In this document: in pieces, positions 43,819-51,573 of the stretch
How the letters are laid out: each line of letters opens with the position of its first letter
How positions within the stretch are numbered: position 1 is the first letter of the stretch
NCBI GenBank assembly: GCA_913058495.1
Contig: CAJXQC010000003.1
Location: 176,009-240,008, forward strand
Direction: 5' to 3'
From: an uncultured Balneola sp.
GTDB taxonomy: Bacteria; Bacteroidota; Rhodothermia; Balneolales; Balneolaceae
Length of the DNA stretch: 64,000 nucleotides
Program-made: the position numbers and the translations under genes
Notes under the pieces: model-generated
Told to the model about the DNA's origin: nothing
Seen by the model: only the letters and a program-made list of their open reading frames with translations
Database searches by the model: none

Positions 43819-44826
43819 TTATTTAAGCCATTTACTCAAACTTTTCTTTGCATCAGAATGTGAAATTATGTTCCCTTCGCGAATTGCTTTTTCTCCTTTA
43901 GCTAAACCTTGAATTGTTTCAGAATAAAAAATTTCTGTGGAATGAAGTAGTTTCTCGAGCTTAACAATGATTTTCTCTCTAATCGGCTTCCCTTTCTCAA
44001 AAATAGCTTCCTGAAGCGCTTTGTATTCTTTTCTTCCTTCTTCTGTTTCAATTTTTATGGGCTCTAAGCCATGATTTCGTAAATCATACGGGCTTGCCTT
44101 CATGTCAATAGTTCGGGCTTCTAATGCCAGTTCAAAAGCTTCCAGAATAAGATCGCTGCTTACCCACGGATATAATTTGAACGCCCATTTATACAGATCC
44201 ATATTAGAATGAATACAACCCGGCTGTTCTGTTTCCGAGAACGTCTCTCTGGAGAGCTCAAATCGATTCATGGGCTGTGCAGGTTTAGTAAAAAAGCGAA
44301 AAGCATCGAAATGAGTGCAAAGCAGCGGTCGTGATTCCACAAATTCAGCCAGTTCATCCGACTCCATTCGCAGTGGAACCTGATCATGTCTTGGTTTTTC
44401 AGCTTTGTAGACCATGGCCCATTCATGCATGCCAAAACATCCAAAAGACGGACGACTGTTTTGAGTGTTTTTCAGCATTTTCAGAATCCAGGTGGCAGAC
44501 CGAATTCTTCTTTCCGGAAAAAGGTCCATATCGATCCATGCTTTATTATCTGAGATCTTCAGCTCCTCAAAATCGGGGAGCGTTTCCACGTCAGAAAACT
44601 CAAGAGCGGTTCCAAACCCGGGCGACCATCTCTTCAGCATTGAAGGCCGAAAAGCGTAATATTGAAACAAAAAATCCATTACCGGATTCTTTTTGTGTTG
44701 AGAACGCTCGATCAAATATTGACCGACCAAATTATCAACTTTGGATTCGTGGTATGTTTGTCTGGATTTCCATTCTTCTTCCCGAAGAACCACGTCTATA
44801 TTTATGTCAGGTATAACTGCTTGCAT
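43819..44826 (-). CDS. Putative 3-methyladenine DNA glycosylase-family protein
   Basis: About 335 residues from ATG 44826; a TTG at 44832 adds two. The N-terminal pattern (L-R-E-E-E-W, then P-V-M-D-F-L-F-Q-Y-Y-A-F-R-P and L-K-R-W-S-P-G-F-G) and the central R-P-L-L-C-T-H-F-D-A-F-R-F-F match a family often annotated as 3-methyladenine DNA glycosylase. I know of no firm biochemical proof for that name, so the activity is tentative. It is a soluble protein without a signal peptide. It lies just upstream of the hairpin array and transposase, transcribed away from them. Confidence 0.6.
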   Translation of the reverse strand: MQAVIPDINIDVVLREEEWKSRQTYHESKVDNLVGQYLIERSQHKKNPVMDFLFQYYAFRPSMLKRWSPGFGTALEFSDVETLPDFEELKISDNKAWIDMDLFPERRIRSATWILKMLKNTQNSRPSFGCFGMHEWAMVYKAEKPRHDQVPLRMESDELAEFVESRPLLCTHFDAFRFFTKPAQPMNRFELSRETFSETEQPGCIHSNMDLYKWAFKLYPWVSSDLILEAFELALEARTIDMKASPYDLRNHGLEPIKIETEEGRKEYKALQEAIFEKGKPIREKIIVKLEKLLHSTEIFYSETIQGLAKGEKAIREGNIISHSDAKKSLSKWLK

Positions 44827-44850
44827 ATCCAAAGATAAGCAATTGGATTT

Positions 44851-45046
44851 AACCCTTTCAGGGTTTTTGGGGAAATATTTTACATCTATTGATATTGAAT
44901 CCCTTCGGGATTAATCATGAATTATAAACTTGATAAATTTTAGTCCAACTTGTCTAATTAAAGCACTTTGTTAATATTAAATAAGTCCGATGGACTTGAA
45001 TGTAAATAGAATAATGAAATTTTGATATTGAAACCCCAAAGGGGTT
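44851..45046. repeat. Four REP-like hairpins upstream of a Y1 transposase
   Basis: Four short palindromes share one design, a 6-bp stem starting AA and a 3-base loop: AACCCT-TTC-AGGGTT (44851-44865), AATCCC-TTC-GGGATT (44898-44912), AAGTCC-GAT-GGACTT (44983-44997) and AACCCC-AAA-GGGGTT (45032-45046). The second and fourth are both preceded by GATATTGAA. The stem sequences differ while pairing is kept. Such hairpins are the recognition sites of IS200/IS605 and RAYT transposases. Confidence 0.75.
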
Positions 45047-45053
45047 AAACAGA

Positions 45054-45500
45054 ATGAGCACTTATACACAAATTATATATCAGATTGTTTTTAGTACAAA
45101 AAACAGAGTACCTGTTCTGCATAAGACAGGAAGACATGATCTTTTTAAATACATCTGGGGGATTTTAGAAAATAAGAAATGCCATCTCTATCAGATAAAT
45201 GGAGTTGAAGATCATGTTCATATTTTAACACATCTTCATCCGACTATTGCATTATCAGATTTAGTTAAAGATATCAAAGTAGCAAGCTCGATATATATCA
45301 AAGAAGAAAATTTATTTAAAAACTTTCAAGGATGGCAAAATGGTTACGGAGCGTTTACATATTCGATAAAAGAAAAGGACAGGCTTATAACCTATGTGAA
45401 AAATCAGGAAATACATCACAAGAAAACTTCATTCCGTGAAGAGTATATTTCTTTTTTAAATGAGTTTGAAATCAAATTTGATGAGAAATACCTGTTCTGA
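45054..45500 (+). CDS. tnpA: IS200/IS605-type Y1 transposase, RAYT-like
   Basis: 148 residues, full length for the TnpA/Y1 family. The HUH metal site is H54-V-H56 in E-D-H-V-H-I-L, and the likely nucleophile is Y114 in I-T-Y-V-K-N-Q-E-I-H-H-K. No tnpB accompanies it. It begins eight bases after the last of four REP-like hairpins. The single Y1 gene with clustered small palindromes resembles either a solo IS200-like element or a REP-associated tyrosine transposase unit. The gene is intact, so it may be active. Confidence 0.85.
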   Translation: MSTYTQIIYQIVFSTKNRVPVLHKTGRHDLFKYIWGILENKKCHLYQINGVEDHVHILTHLHPTIALSDLVKDIKVASSIYIKEENLFKNFQGWQNGYGAFTYSIKEKDRLITYVKNQEIHHKKTSFREEYISFLNEFEIKFDEKYLF

Positions 45501-45567
45501 CTGGTTTCAAAACTCTTATCAGCTTTATTGCAAGAATCAATCACATCAAACCTGGTTTTCTGTTAAC

Positions 45568-45585
45568 TTAATGTTTAAACATTAA
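45568..45585. promoter_or_regulatory. Perfect 18-bp palindrome, candidate operator
   Basis: TTAATGTTTAAACATTAA is its own exact reverse complement. It lies 16 bases upstream of the thioredoxin-fold gene start, where a repressor of MarR or similar type would block transcription or translation initiation. The regulator is not identified. Confidence 0.5.
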
Positions 45586-45601
45586 AGAGAAACTCAACAC
45601 C

Positions 45602-46210
45602 GTGAAATCTACAAACATTACGTCTGATTTATTGGATAAAGCTTATGATTATGAGACGTATAATCAATTGATTAATGAGTTATTCGGTGAAAACAGAACA
45701 ACCAATGACGATAATTCTGAAAGTCAGCTGAACTACACTAAACTGAATATTCAGCGGGCTTCAAGATGGGAAAAGAGAGCTAAACTGAATGATGATCTGA
45801 AAGAAGTAGTCAAAAAGATTAATAATGATCAGATTTGGCTGGTGATCACAGAAGGGTGGTGCGGAGATGCTGCTCAGATACTTCCTTTTATAAATAAAAT
45901 ATCAGAGCTTAATGAGAAAGTTGAACTGAAACTTGTACTCAGAGATCAACATCTTGATGTAATGGATGAGTTTTTAACAGATGGAAGTCGGTCAATTCCG
46001 AAAGTTGTTGTTCTGAATAAAGAAACTCTTGATGTGTTGGGGAGCTGGGGACCACGTCCAAAAGCTATTCATGACGATTATGTTCAGAAAAGGAGAGATG
46101 CTGACTATGATAATAAGAAAGCAGCTGAAGAACTCCATTTGTGGTATGCCAGAGATAAAGGCAAAACCACTCAGGACGAGTTCAAAATTTTTTTAGAAAC
46201 TCTGAACTAA
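45602..46210 (+). CDS. Thioredoxin-fold family protein
   Basis: 202 residues. The central segment W-L-V-I-T-E-G-W-C-G-D-A-A-Q near 79-92 occupies the place of the thioredoxin W-C-G-P-C motif, but only the first cysteine is kept (C-G-D-A). The later S-I-P-K-V-V-V-L-N gives the cis-proline. With one cysteine, a bacillithiol/peroxiredoxin-type or binding role is more likely than disulfide exchange. The start is GTG 45602. A perfect palindrome just upstream suggests its own regulation. Confidence 0.75.
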   Translation: MKSTNITSDLLDKAYDYETYNQLINELFGENRTTNDDNSESQLNYTKLNIQRASRWEKRAKLNDDLKEVVKKINNDQIWLVITEGWCGDAAQILPFINKISELNEKVELKLVLRDQHLDVMDEFLTDGSRSIPKVVVLNKETLDVLGSWGPRPKAIHDDYVQKRRDADYDNKKAAEELHLWYARDKGKTTQDEFKIFLETLN

Positions 46211-46211
46211 A

Positions 46212-46910
46212 TCAGTACTCAAAGAAATTCCAGGGTTGAAGATTTGGTACACTTGCCTCAAAAGTCATTTTCTTTTTAAGAGTAGGATGCTCAATAGTCA
46301 ACCGAACAGCTCTTAAACCCATTTCTTTTCCGTCTTTGTTTCCTTCTTCTCCGTATCGGTAATCGCCCCATAATGGATGTCCTTCTTTAGCCATTTGTAC
46401 CCTTATCTGATGAGGTCGACCCGTAAATAAGTCTATTTCAACTAAGCTGTAATTGGCATTTTGTTTGATGGTTTCAAAGCTGAGTTTAGATTCTTTGGCT
46501 TTGCCTCTGGGTTTTTTATAAGCCGAAACGTTATTCGAACGATTGTCTTTCTCCAGAAAATGTACCAATGTGGCACTTGGGGGAGCCAAGCCTTCTACCA
46601 TTGCCCAATAAGTTTTGTCCATTTTATTATTTCTAATCTGCTCCGATAATCGGGAAGCAGCTTTAGAGGTTCTGGCCAAAACCATGACTCCGCTTACAGG
46701 CCTGTCCAATCTGTGAACCAATCCCATCCAAACATCTCCTGGTTTGTTATATTTCTTCTTAATGTATTTTTTACAAAGAGTTAATACGTCAGGATCACCG
46801 GTGTGATCTTCTTGAGAAAGAACACCTGCCGGTTTATCGATCACCAATAAATGATTGTCTTCATAAATAATAGGGATATCCGGATTAGTGCGTGTAGTCT
46901 GTTTTTTCAT
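46212..46910 (-). CDS. RluA-family pseudouridine synthase
   Basis: Isomerises uridine to pseudouridine in rRNA or tRNA. 232 residues, with the catalytic aspartate in H-R-L-D-R-P-V-S-G-V near 66-76, I-Y-E-D-N-H-L-L-V-I-D-K-P-A-G at the start and G-R-P-H-Q-I-R-V near 162. The S4 domain found in RluC and RluD is absent, as in RluA-like members. The RNA target cannot be named. Confidence 0.88.
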   Translation of the reverse strand: MKKQTTRTNPDIPIIYEDNHLLVIDKPAGVLSQEDHTGDPDVLTLCKKYIKKKYNKPGDVWMGLVHRLDRPVSGVMVLARTSKAASRLSEQIRNNKMDKTYWAMVEGLAPPSATLVHFLEKDNRSNNVSAYKKPRGKAKESKLSFETIKQNANYSLVEIDLFTGRPHQIRVQMAKEGHPLWGDYRYGEEGNKDGKEMGLRAVRLTIEHPTLKKKMTFEASVPNLQPWNFFEY

Positions 46911-47210
46911 ATTTATTCTCAGGATTCTTATGGAGAATACGTCTTTTTAAATATTGGTTTCTATTTGCTTTTGATTAATCTATTGAGTTTCAATGAATTA
47001 AAATGCTCTAAATATTTTCTTATAAACCCTTAATATTAAAAGAGTGAAAAGTTTATTAATGAAAGTATTCTTATTTTATAAGGGTGAGCAAATAAAAGTT
47101 AAGGTAGCCCGTTCAGTTCTGTAATTGTAACATCAGGCATTATGCTCACTCTTAGTATAGTAGTGATTATAAAACCACAAAAGAGAAAAAAGTTCATCTA
47201 AAGACGAATT
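46911..47210. other. Intergenic region without recognised features
   Basis: A 300-base AT-rich gap between divergent genes. The short plus-strand frame at 46851-47033 begins inside the pseudouridine synthase gene and looks non-coding. No hairpin with a T-run, RNA gene or clear promoter box was seen. Confidence 0.4.
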
Positions 47211-47585
47211 ATGTTTAATTGGTTCAAGAAAAAGGAAGTATTTAGAGAAATCTGTATCCCAAAAGTATTTTTAGATAATGATATTGACTTCCGCTACCAG
47301 CATTCAATTGAGATCGCAACCATTCGAAGTAAAAGCAAATCTATATTTAAAGATATTGCTAAACTTGTTCAAGAAAATGATAGTCAATCTTTGAAAGACC
47401 TTTCAAGTACAATATTGAACGAGGACTCCATTAAGGTATACAGTTTAATAGGGTCACAAGAAAATCAAAGAATGTTAATTGCCATTCTAAATCCAGTTAA
47501 GAAAGGCGAAGAACCCAGACTGGTAGCTTATAATCTGATGAGTACTTCCAGTCAAATGAGCATTAAAAAAGTTAGTAATTTTTAG
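47211..47585 (+). CDS. Hypothetical protein
   Basis: 124 residues with no signal peptide or membrane helix and mixed alpha/beta character. The first residues M-F-N-W-F-K-K-K-E are amphipathic and basic, which could touch a membrane. No family was recognised. It stands alone with an ATG start and a clean intergenic region before it. Confidence 0.55.
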   Translation: MFNWFKKKEVFREICIPKVFLDNDIDFRYQHSIEIATIRSKSKSIFKDIAKLVQENDSQSLKDLSSTILNEDSIKVYSLIGSQENQRMLIAILNPVKKGEEPRLVAYNLMSTSSQMSIKKVSNF

Positions 47586-47638
47586 TATTCAAGAGAGTAA
47601 GTCTCTGAGTAAAATTCCCAGGATTTGTTCAAGGAATA

Positions 47639-47854
47639 TTAGTGGAGTTTATTTCCCGATTTTTCCCAATGTTGATCTGCTTTTTGAATTCTGTTGGGTA
47701 GAATCTTGAACAGCAGCTTTGCTATCGGATTCGAGAAAAAGTAAGTTTTTCCATCGATAGTAGTACTGTGTTTCCCGCCTTCTACATTAGTTTTTCCGGT
47801 ACTGACTGCAAATGCGCAATGGCCATCATATTTTGCATTTTTAGTTGATTCCAT
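47639..47854 (-). CDS. YHS-domain-like small protein
   Basis: 71 residues with Y-D-G-H-C-A-F-A-V-S-T-G-K near 9-21 and T-T-I-D-G-K-T-Y-F-F-S-N-P-I-A-K, the pattern of a YHS domain (a small metal- or cofactor-linked fold). One cysteine, C13, is in the usual metal-ligand place. It is the third gene of a unit with an AHSA1-like protein and an ArsR regulator upstream. Confidence 0.65.
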   Translation of the reverse strand: MESTKNAKYDGHCAFAVSTGKTNVEGGKHSTTIDGKTYFFSNPIAKLLFKILPNRIQKADQHWEKSGNKLH

Positions 47855-47908
47855 AGTATTTATTTAGTTTAATTTGTTTGGAAAGTTATTCAATGAAAGC
47901 CAGTTCAT

Positions 47909-48334
47909 TTACGAAACAACTCCATTTAAACGTTCAAGTATTGCTGTCCAACCACCGGTGTGATTTTCTACCTGTTGATCATTTGGCATAAACTCATGCA
48001 TTAATTTAACTTCAGTTCCGCCATCAACCTCAGTAAGAGTGATTGTAACTAAAGTATTGGTAACCGCCTGTGAATTCCAGCTGAATACGATCTTATCAGT
48101 AGGGGAAACTTCTTTATATTCGCCGGTGTGAGAGTAGGTTTCACCTTCGCTGTTATGCATATCAATCTTGTAAGAGCCACCTTTTTTGCTATCACTTTTT
48201 ACGGTAGCACTCCAGCCTTCAGGTCCTGCAAAAAACCATTTCGCCATGATATTTTCGTCTGTTAATGCATTAAAAATAGTCGCTTTGTCAGCCTTTATAG
48301 TTTTTGATACGGTAAGTGATTTATCGTTCGACAT
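47909..48334 (-). CDS. SRPBCC/AHSA1-like domain protein
   Basis: 141 residues of the START-like SRPBCC fold. It opens L-T-V-S-K-T-I-K-A-D-K-A-T-I-F-N-A-L-T-D and has A-K-W-F-F-A-G-P-E-G near 31-40 and G-G-W-T-A-I-L-E-R-L at the end, characteristic of the AHSA1 group. The fold binds hydrophobic ligands; the ligand here is unknown. Its start lies five bases after the ArsR gene, a pairing very common for these two families. Confidence 0.85.
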   Translation of the reverse strand: MSNDKSLTVSKTIKADKATIFNALTDENIMAKWFFAGPEGWSATVKSDSKKGGSYKIDMHNSEGETYSHTGEYKEVSPTDKIVFSWNSQAVTNTLVTITLTEVDGGTEVKLMHEFMPNDQQVENHTGGWTAILERLNGVVS

Positions 48335-48339
48335 AATAA

Positions 48340-48654
48340 TTAATCCTTTTTTGTTTGTGTGATAAAATGATCCAATTCGTCCAGCCTTGCTTCCCAGAAA
48401 GCTCGGTATTCATTGATGAGTTCCTGTACTTCCTTAAGCGGCTCGTAATTCATCCTGCATGAATAACTTCTTCCCACTTTCTCTTTTTTAATCAGATTGG
48501 CGTTTTCCAGCACTTTTAAATGTTTGGATACTGCCGCCAGTGACATCTCATAAGGTTCTGCTATTTCATTAACGGAATGTTCTTTTTCCCCAAGACGAAG
48601 TAAAATTGAACGTCTTGTTGAATCGGCCAAAGCATGTAGGGTTGAGTCAAGCAT
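48340..48654 (-). CDS. ArsR-family HTH transcriptional regulator
   Basis: 104 residues from ATG 48654; the longer frame to 48708 adds an unlikely leader. It has the winged-helix signature H-A-L-A-D-S-T-R-R-S-I-L-L-R-L, the recognition helix M-S-L-A-A-V-S-K-H-L-K-V-L and the wing G-R-S-Y-S-C-R-M. No cysteine metal site is visible, so it is probably the SdpR-like, AHSA1-linked type. A partly palindromic A/T-rich block, AACCGATTGGTTAAATATTT, lies just upstream at 48706-48725 and could be its operator. Confidence 0.85.
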   Translation of the reverse strand: MLDSTLHALADSTRRSILLRLGEKEHSVNEIAEPYEMSLAAVSKHLKVLENANLIKKEKVGRSYSCRMNYEPLKEVQELINEYRAFWEARLDELDHFITQTKKD

Positions 48655-49186
48655 ATATTTAACTAATTGGTTGAATGTTAGTATAGGAAAGAGATTTGAT
48701 ATATTCAACCGATTGGTTAAATATTTATATTAGGAATTACTCTATTAGTTAAAGCTGTAAAAGTTAGGTTATTCCTTAACGATTTATAGTGATAGTCCTA
48801 AGAAAAATTTGCCCTTAGTATTTAAGACGGAAAAGAGAGCGTGACCGGGATGCTCTGCATTGGAAACGAACCGCCCCGGCTAAGAAACAGATTCTTTGGT
48901 TCTGAGTAGTTCGCCCCTCCTTGGATAAGGAGGGGAATTCACGAGTTGATTCTAATATTATCAACGAGTCCTCCTCCTGTTGCAGGAGGAGACAGAGGAG
49001 GTCTTTCTTTGCCAATAATTCTAAAGGTCGGTGCAGTTGGAAGCTTTTATAAAATCCTGAGTTCTATTAGAAATCATCCAGTACATAGAAACAGAAGCTA
49101 TTTTTATCTGTGAGATGGCTAGCATCTGCAAACATACCTCGTGCTTTTGAATCAGTATAAAATCTAAGACTGATCCATAGAAGCCC
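48655..49186. other. 532-base gap with hairpins and no real gene
   Basis: The region holds the probable ArsR promoter at its left end and a cluster of hairpins in the middle (see 48914-48991). An open frame on the minus strand (48815-49015) is made mostly of the repeat sequence and is not supported as a gene. Confidence 0.55.
48914..48991. repeat. Cluster of three hairpins, MITE or REP-like
   Basis: CCCCTCCTT/AAGGAGGGG with a 4-base loop (48914-48935), GTTGAT/ATCAAC (48945-48965) and CTCCTCCTG/CAGGAGGAG with a 3-base loop (48971-48991) follow one another within 80 bases. There is no T-run, so they are not ordinary terminators. The style resembles the hairpin arrays at 29087 and 31847, but the stems differ. 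Confidence 0.65.
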
Positions 49187-49606
49187 TTATGCACCCAAAA
49201 TCGGCAAATGTTTCACTTTATGATAAGTGAGAGCAAGTTTTATACAATGCTTGAGCTCTTTCTCCGGAATTTTTTCATCCAGCTTGAATACAATGGCGCG
49301 GTCTCCCTCAAATGTGAATACATCCTGATAGAGTTCTTTGAAAGTGGGAACCAATTTTGAAGTGCATTTGAAATACATGGCATATTGATCCGGTTTCTTT
49401 TCTTTCCAGTCCATGCGAACGGTGCTTCCGTGTTTGGTAAGATAACTGGGCTCTCCCCATTTCAGTGTTTCCTCCAAGTTTTCCAAACCATCAACTTCTG
49501 AAGCAGCTTCCAGAACTATTTTTCTGAGCTTCTCCATTTGAGACTGAACGGAATCCGGGTAATTCTGGAAAACCTTGGTGGTATTTGGGTTAGTGGAAAG
49601 GTTCAT
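49187..49606 (-). CDS. DUF1801 family protein
   Basis: 139 residues. The pattern W-G-E-P-S-Y near residue 49, a middle Y-A-M-Y-F-K-C and the C-terminal helix with A-L-T-Y-H-K match DUF1801, a small soluble fold similar to YdhG/YjbR-like proteins. The function is not established. It is a single gene on the minus strand. Confidence 0.82.
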   Translation of the reverse strand: MNLSTNPNTTKVFQNYPDSVQSQMEKLRKIVLEAASEVDGLENLEETLKWGEPSYLTKHGSTVRMDWKEKKPDQYAMYFKCTSKLVPTFKELYQDVFTFEGDRAIVFKLDEKIPEKELKHCIKLALTYHKVKHLPILGA

Positions 49607-49726
49607 TTTAAAATCTTCTTTAACAACAGCATAACACGTACTCTATTCATGTTATTCCAGCTGCATGTTTAAGTTTGATTCATGTTAATCTGCAAACAGA
49701 TATAGTAACACGAATACATATAATTT

Positions 49727-51205
49727 TCAAAGCTCCGTATACCTTTCAATCCGTTCTCTTTCTTCAGGCTCCGTAGCTAAGCTAATTCCTATCAACAAAG
49801 CCAGGTTTACGATCAAACCATAAATTCCCTCATGCATAGGAAGTGGTTTGAATTCGGGATTGTACAGGAAGAACAGTGTGACTAAAATTCCACCGATCAA
49901 TCCGGCTAATGCACCTTTCCCATTTGCCCGTGGCCAGTAGAACATGGCAAATACCAAGGGGAACATCTGAGCAATTCCGCCATAAGCTCCCAGCAGAAGA
50001 GAAACAATATCCGTTTTTGAAAACACAGCAAAATAATAGGCGATCAAACTTATGACGACTACTAAGATTCGTATCAAAGTTCGTTCATTGCCTTCTGCTT
50101 TCATCCAGTTTGCAAGTGATGGAGATTTCGAAAGTCCGTCCCGAACGGCAACCGAAGCCGCTGCGTGAACAATGGCATCACCCGAAGACATTGAAGCCGC
50201 CAAAGTCCCGGCACAAACCAACCCAATCAGAATTACCGGAAGATCCATTTGAAGCAATACATGTGGCAGAATAGAATCAGCAGGAGTTACATTCGGAAAA
50301 GCAAGAACTGCTGCAAAACCGATGATCAAAATCGGAACCAAAAAGATCTGAAAAGTAGGGTAGAGGACAACCGTTAATTTAATTGTTCGATCACTTTTTG
50401 CAGCAAAAGCTTTCATAAAGAAATGTGGCCACATGGAAAACCCAATGGCTGAGATCAACACGGCAGAACTAAACCCCCACCAATCCCAAGCGGCTGCGCT
50501 ACTGGTTAAACCCGGAGCAGATAGTGCTTCCCCAAAATCGGAAGCAATTAATTCTTCAAACATTGGCCCGATTCCTCCATACATCTTTTCAGGTAGATAG
50601 ATTCCCAAAAACCATGCAATGATCAACATGAAAATTCCTTGGAAAGTGTTCGTCCAACCAACACCCATAACTCCACTAAAAAACACGTACACAAGCACAA
50701 CTCCGTACGCAATTCCGGCGCCCAACCATTCAGGAATAGTTCCTTCACTGATCGTATTCAGAACCAATCCGGCGCCTTTCATTTGAAGGGTTAAGTAGGG
50801 AATCAAAACTACTACAGTGAGTATAGCAAGTAATGCGGATAGTACTTTGCTGTTGTAGCGATCCTGAAGTAATTCAGCCTGAGTTACAAATCCGTGTTTT
50901 GCACCAAGTTTCCTGGCCTTGGGACCAAAAAAGTAAAAAGGAACCATTCCCAAAGCTCCGTAAGCGATGATGTAGAAAGCAGCAGCTCCACGGGAATACG
51001 CCCAACCCGGTCCACCCAAAAATGCAAAAGACGAAAAAATGGATGCGCCCAACACGAAATAGAGAATGAACACATTCATGGAGCGATCACCGGCTACATA
51101 TCCGGCAGCACTATTACTCACTTTTCTTCCGGGGATGATTCCCATCACCAACGTGATTGCCAAATAGATCCCACAAATTCCGAGGATAATGATCCAGTCA
51201 GCCAA
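49727..51205 (-). CDS. Sodium:solute symporter (SSS family)
   Basis: 492 residues with about 13 membrane helices. SSS-type features include the N-terminal G-R-K-V-S-N-S-A-A-G-Y-V-A-G-D-R-S-M-N region and S-M-S-S-G-D-A-I-V-H-A-A near 345. The family uses the sodium gradient to take up solutes such as sugars, amino acids or carboxylates; the substrate cannot be read here. The start is TTG 51205, placed directly after the TAG stop of the DUF3311 gene. A strong GAGGAGG lies eight bases before it, so the rare start is well supported. Confidence 0.88.
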   Translation of the reverse strand: MADWIIILGICGIYLAITLVMGIIPGRKVSNSAAGYVAGDRSMNVFILYFVLGASIFSSFAFLGGPGWAYSRGAAAFYIIAYGALGMVPFYFFGPKARKLGAKHGFVTQAELLQDRYNSKVLSALLAILTVVVLIPYLTLQMKGAGLVLNTISEGTIPEWLGAGIAYGVVLVYVFFSGVMGVGWTNTFQGIFMLIIAWFLGIYLPEKMYGGIGPMFEELIASDFGEALSAPGLTSSAAAWDWWGFSSAVLISAIGFSMWPHFFMKAFAAKSDRTIKLTVVLYPTFQIFLVPILIIGFAAVLAFPNVTPADSILPHVLLQMDLPVILIGLVCAGTLAASMSSGDAIVHAAASVAVRDGLSKSPSLANWMKAEGNERTLIRILVVVISLIAYYFAVFSKTDIVSLLLGAYGGIAQMFPLVFAMFYWPRANGKGALAGLIGGILVTLFFLYNPEFKPLPMHEGIYGLIVNLALLIGISLATEPEERERIERYTEL

Positions 51206-51460
51206 CTATTTTTCCTCCTCAGTATCTTTTCTGAAAAAGAGAAAGAGTGCTGTAAAGGAGCAACAAACCATCAGGATAACCCAGAAAAAGGAGAGAGGTA
51301 GCCCAAGAATTAGTGGCTTTGCTGAACTCATCAGTGGATAAACCGGCCAGATCAAACAGATCTGAATCAGTACCAGAATCGGAACTAAAATAAATGCACG
51401 TTTTTTTCGCTTGGGATTTCGCGTAGAAAAAACTAAGCCGTTTGGAATCTTGTTTTTCAT
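51206..51460 (-). CDS. DUF3311 small membrane protein, symporter partner
   Basis: 84 residues from ATG 51460; a TTG at 51466 adds two. There are two membrane helices (I-L-V-P-I-L-V-L-I-Q-I-C-L-I-W-P and F-F-W-V-I-L-M-V-C-C-S-F-T-A-L-F) and a basic N-terminal stretch. DUF3311 proteins are typically encoded directly before SSS symporters, as here, and are thought to be accessory parts of the transporter. Confidence 0.75.
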   Translation of the reverse strand: MKNKIPNGLVFSTRNPKRKKRAFILVPILVLIQICLIWPVYPLMSSAKPLILGLPLSFFWVILMVCCSFTALFLFFRKDTEEEK

Positions 51461-51573
51461 ATTCAAAAAAATATTTCGCTATAAATACGAAAAGAAGTTT
51501 AATAAAACCATCAGCTGAAATCAGCGTTCCAAAATCAGCGGAATCAGTGTTCCAAAACCACTACCTTTAAACC

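Noticed and set aside
48815..49015. A 66-codon minus-strand open frame
   Set aside because: It is composed mostly of the palindromic repeat sequence, has arginine-rich low-information translation and no ribosome site; it is best seen as a repeat artefact.
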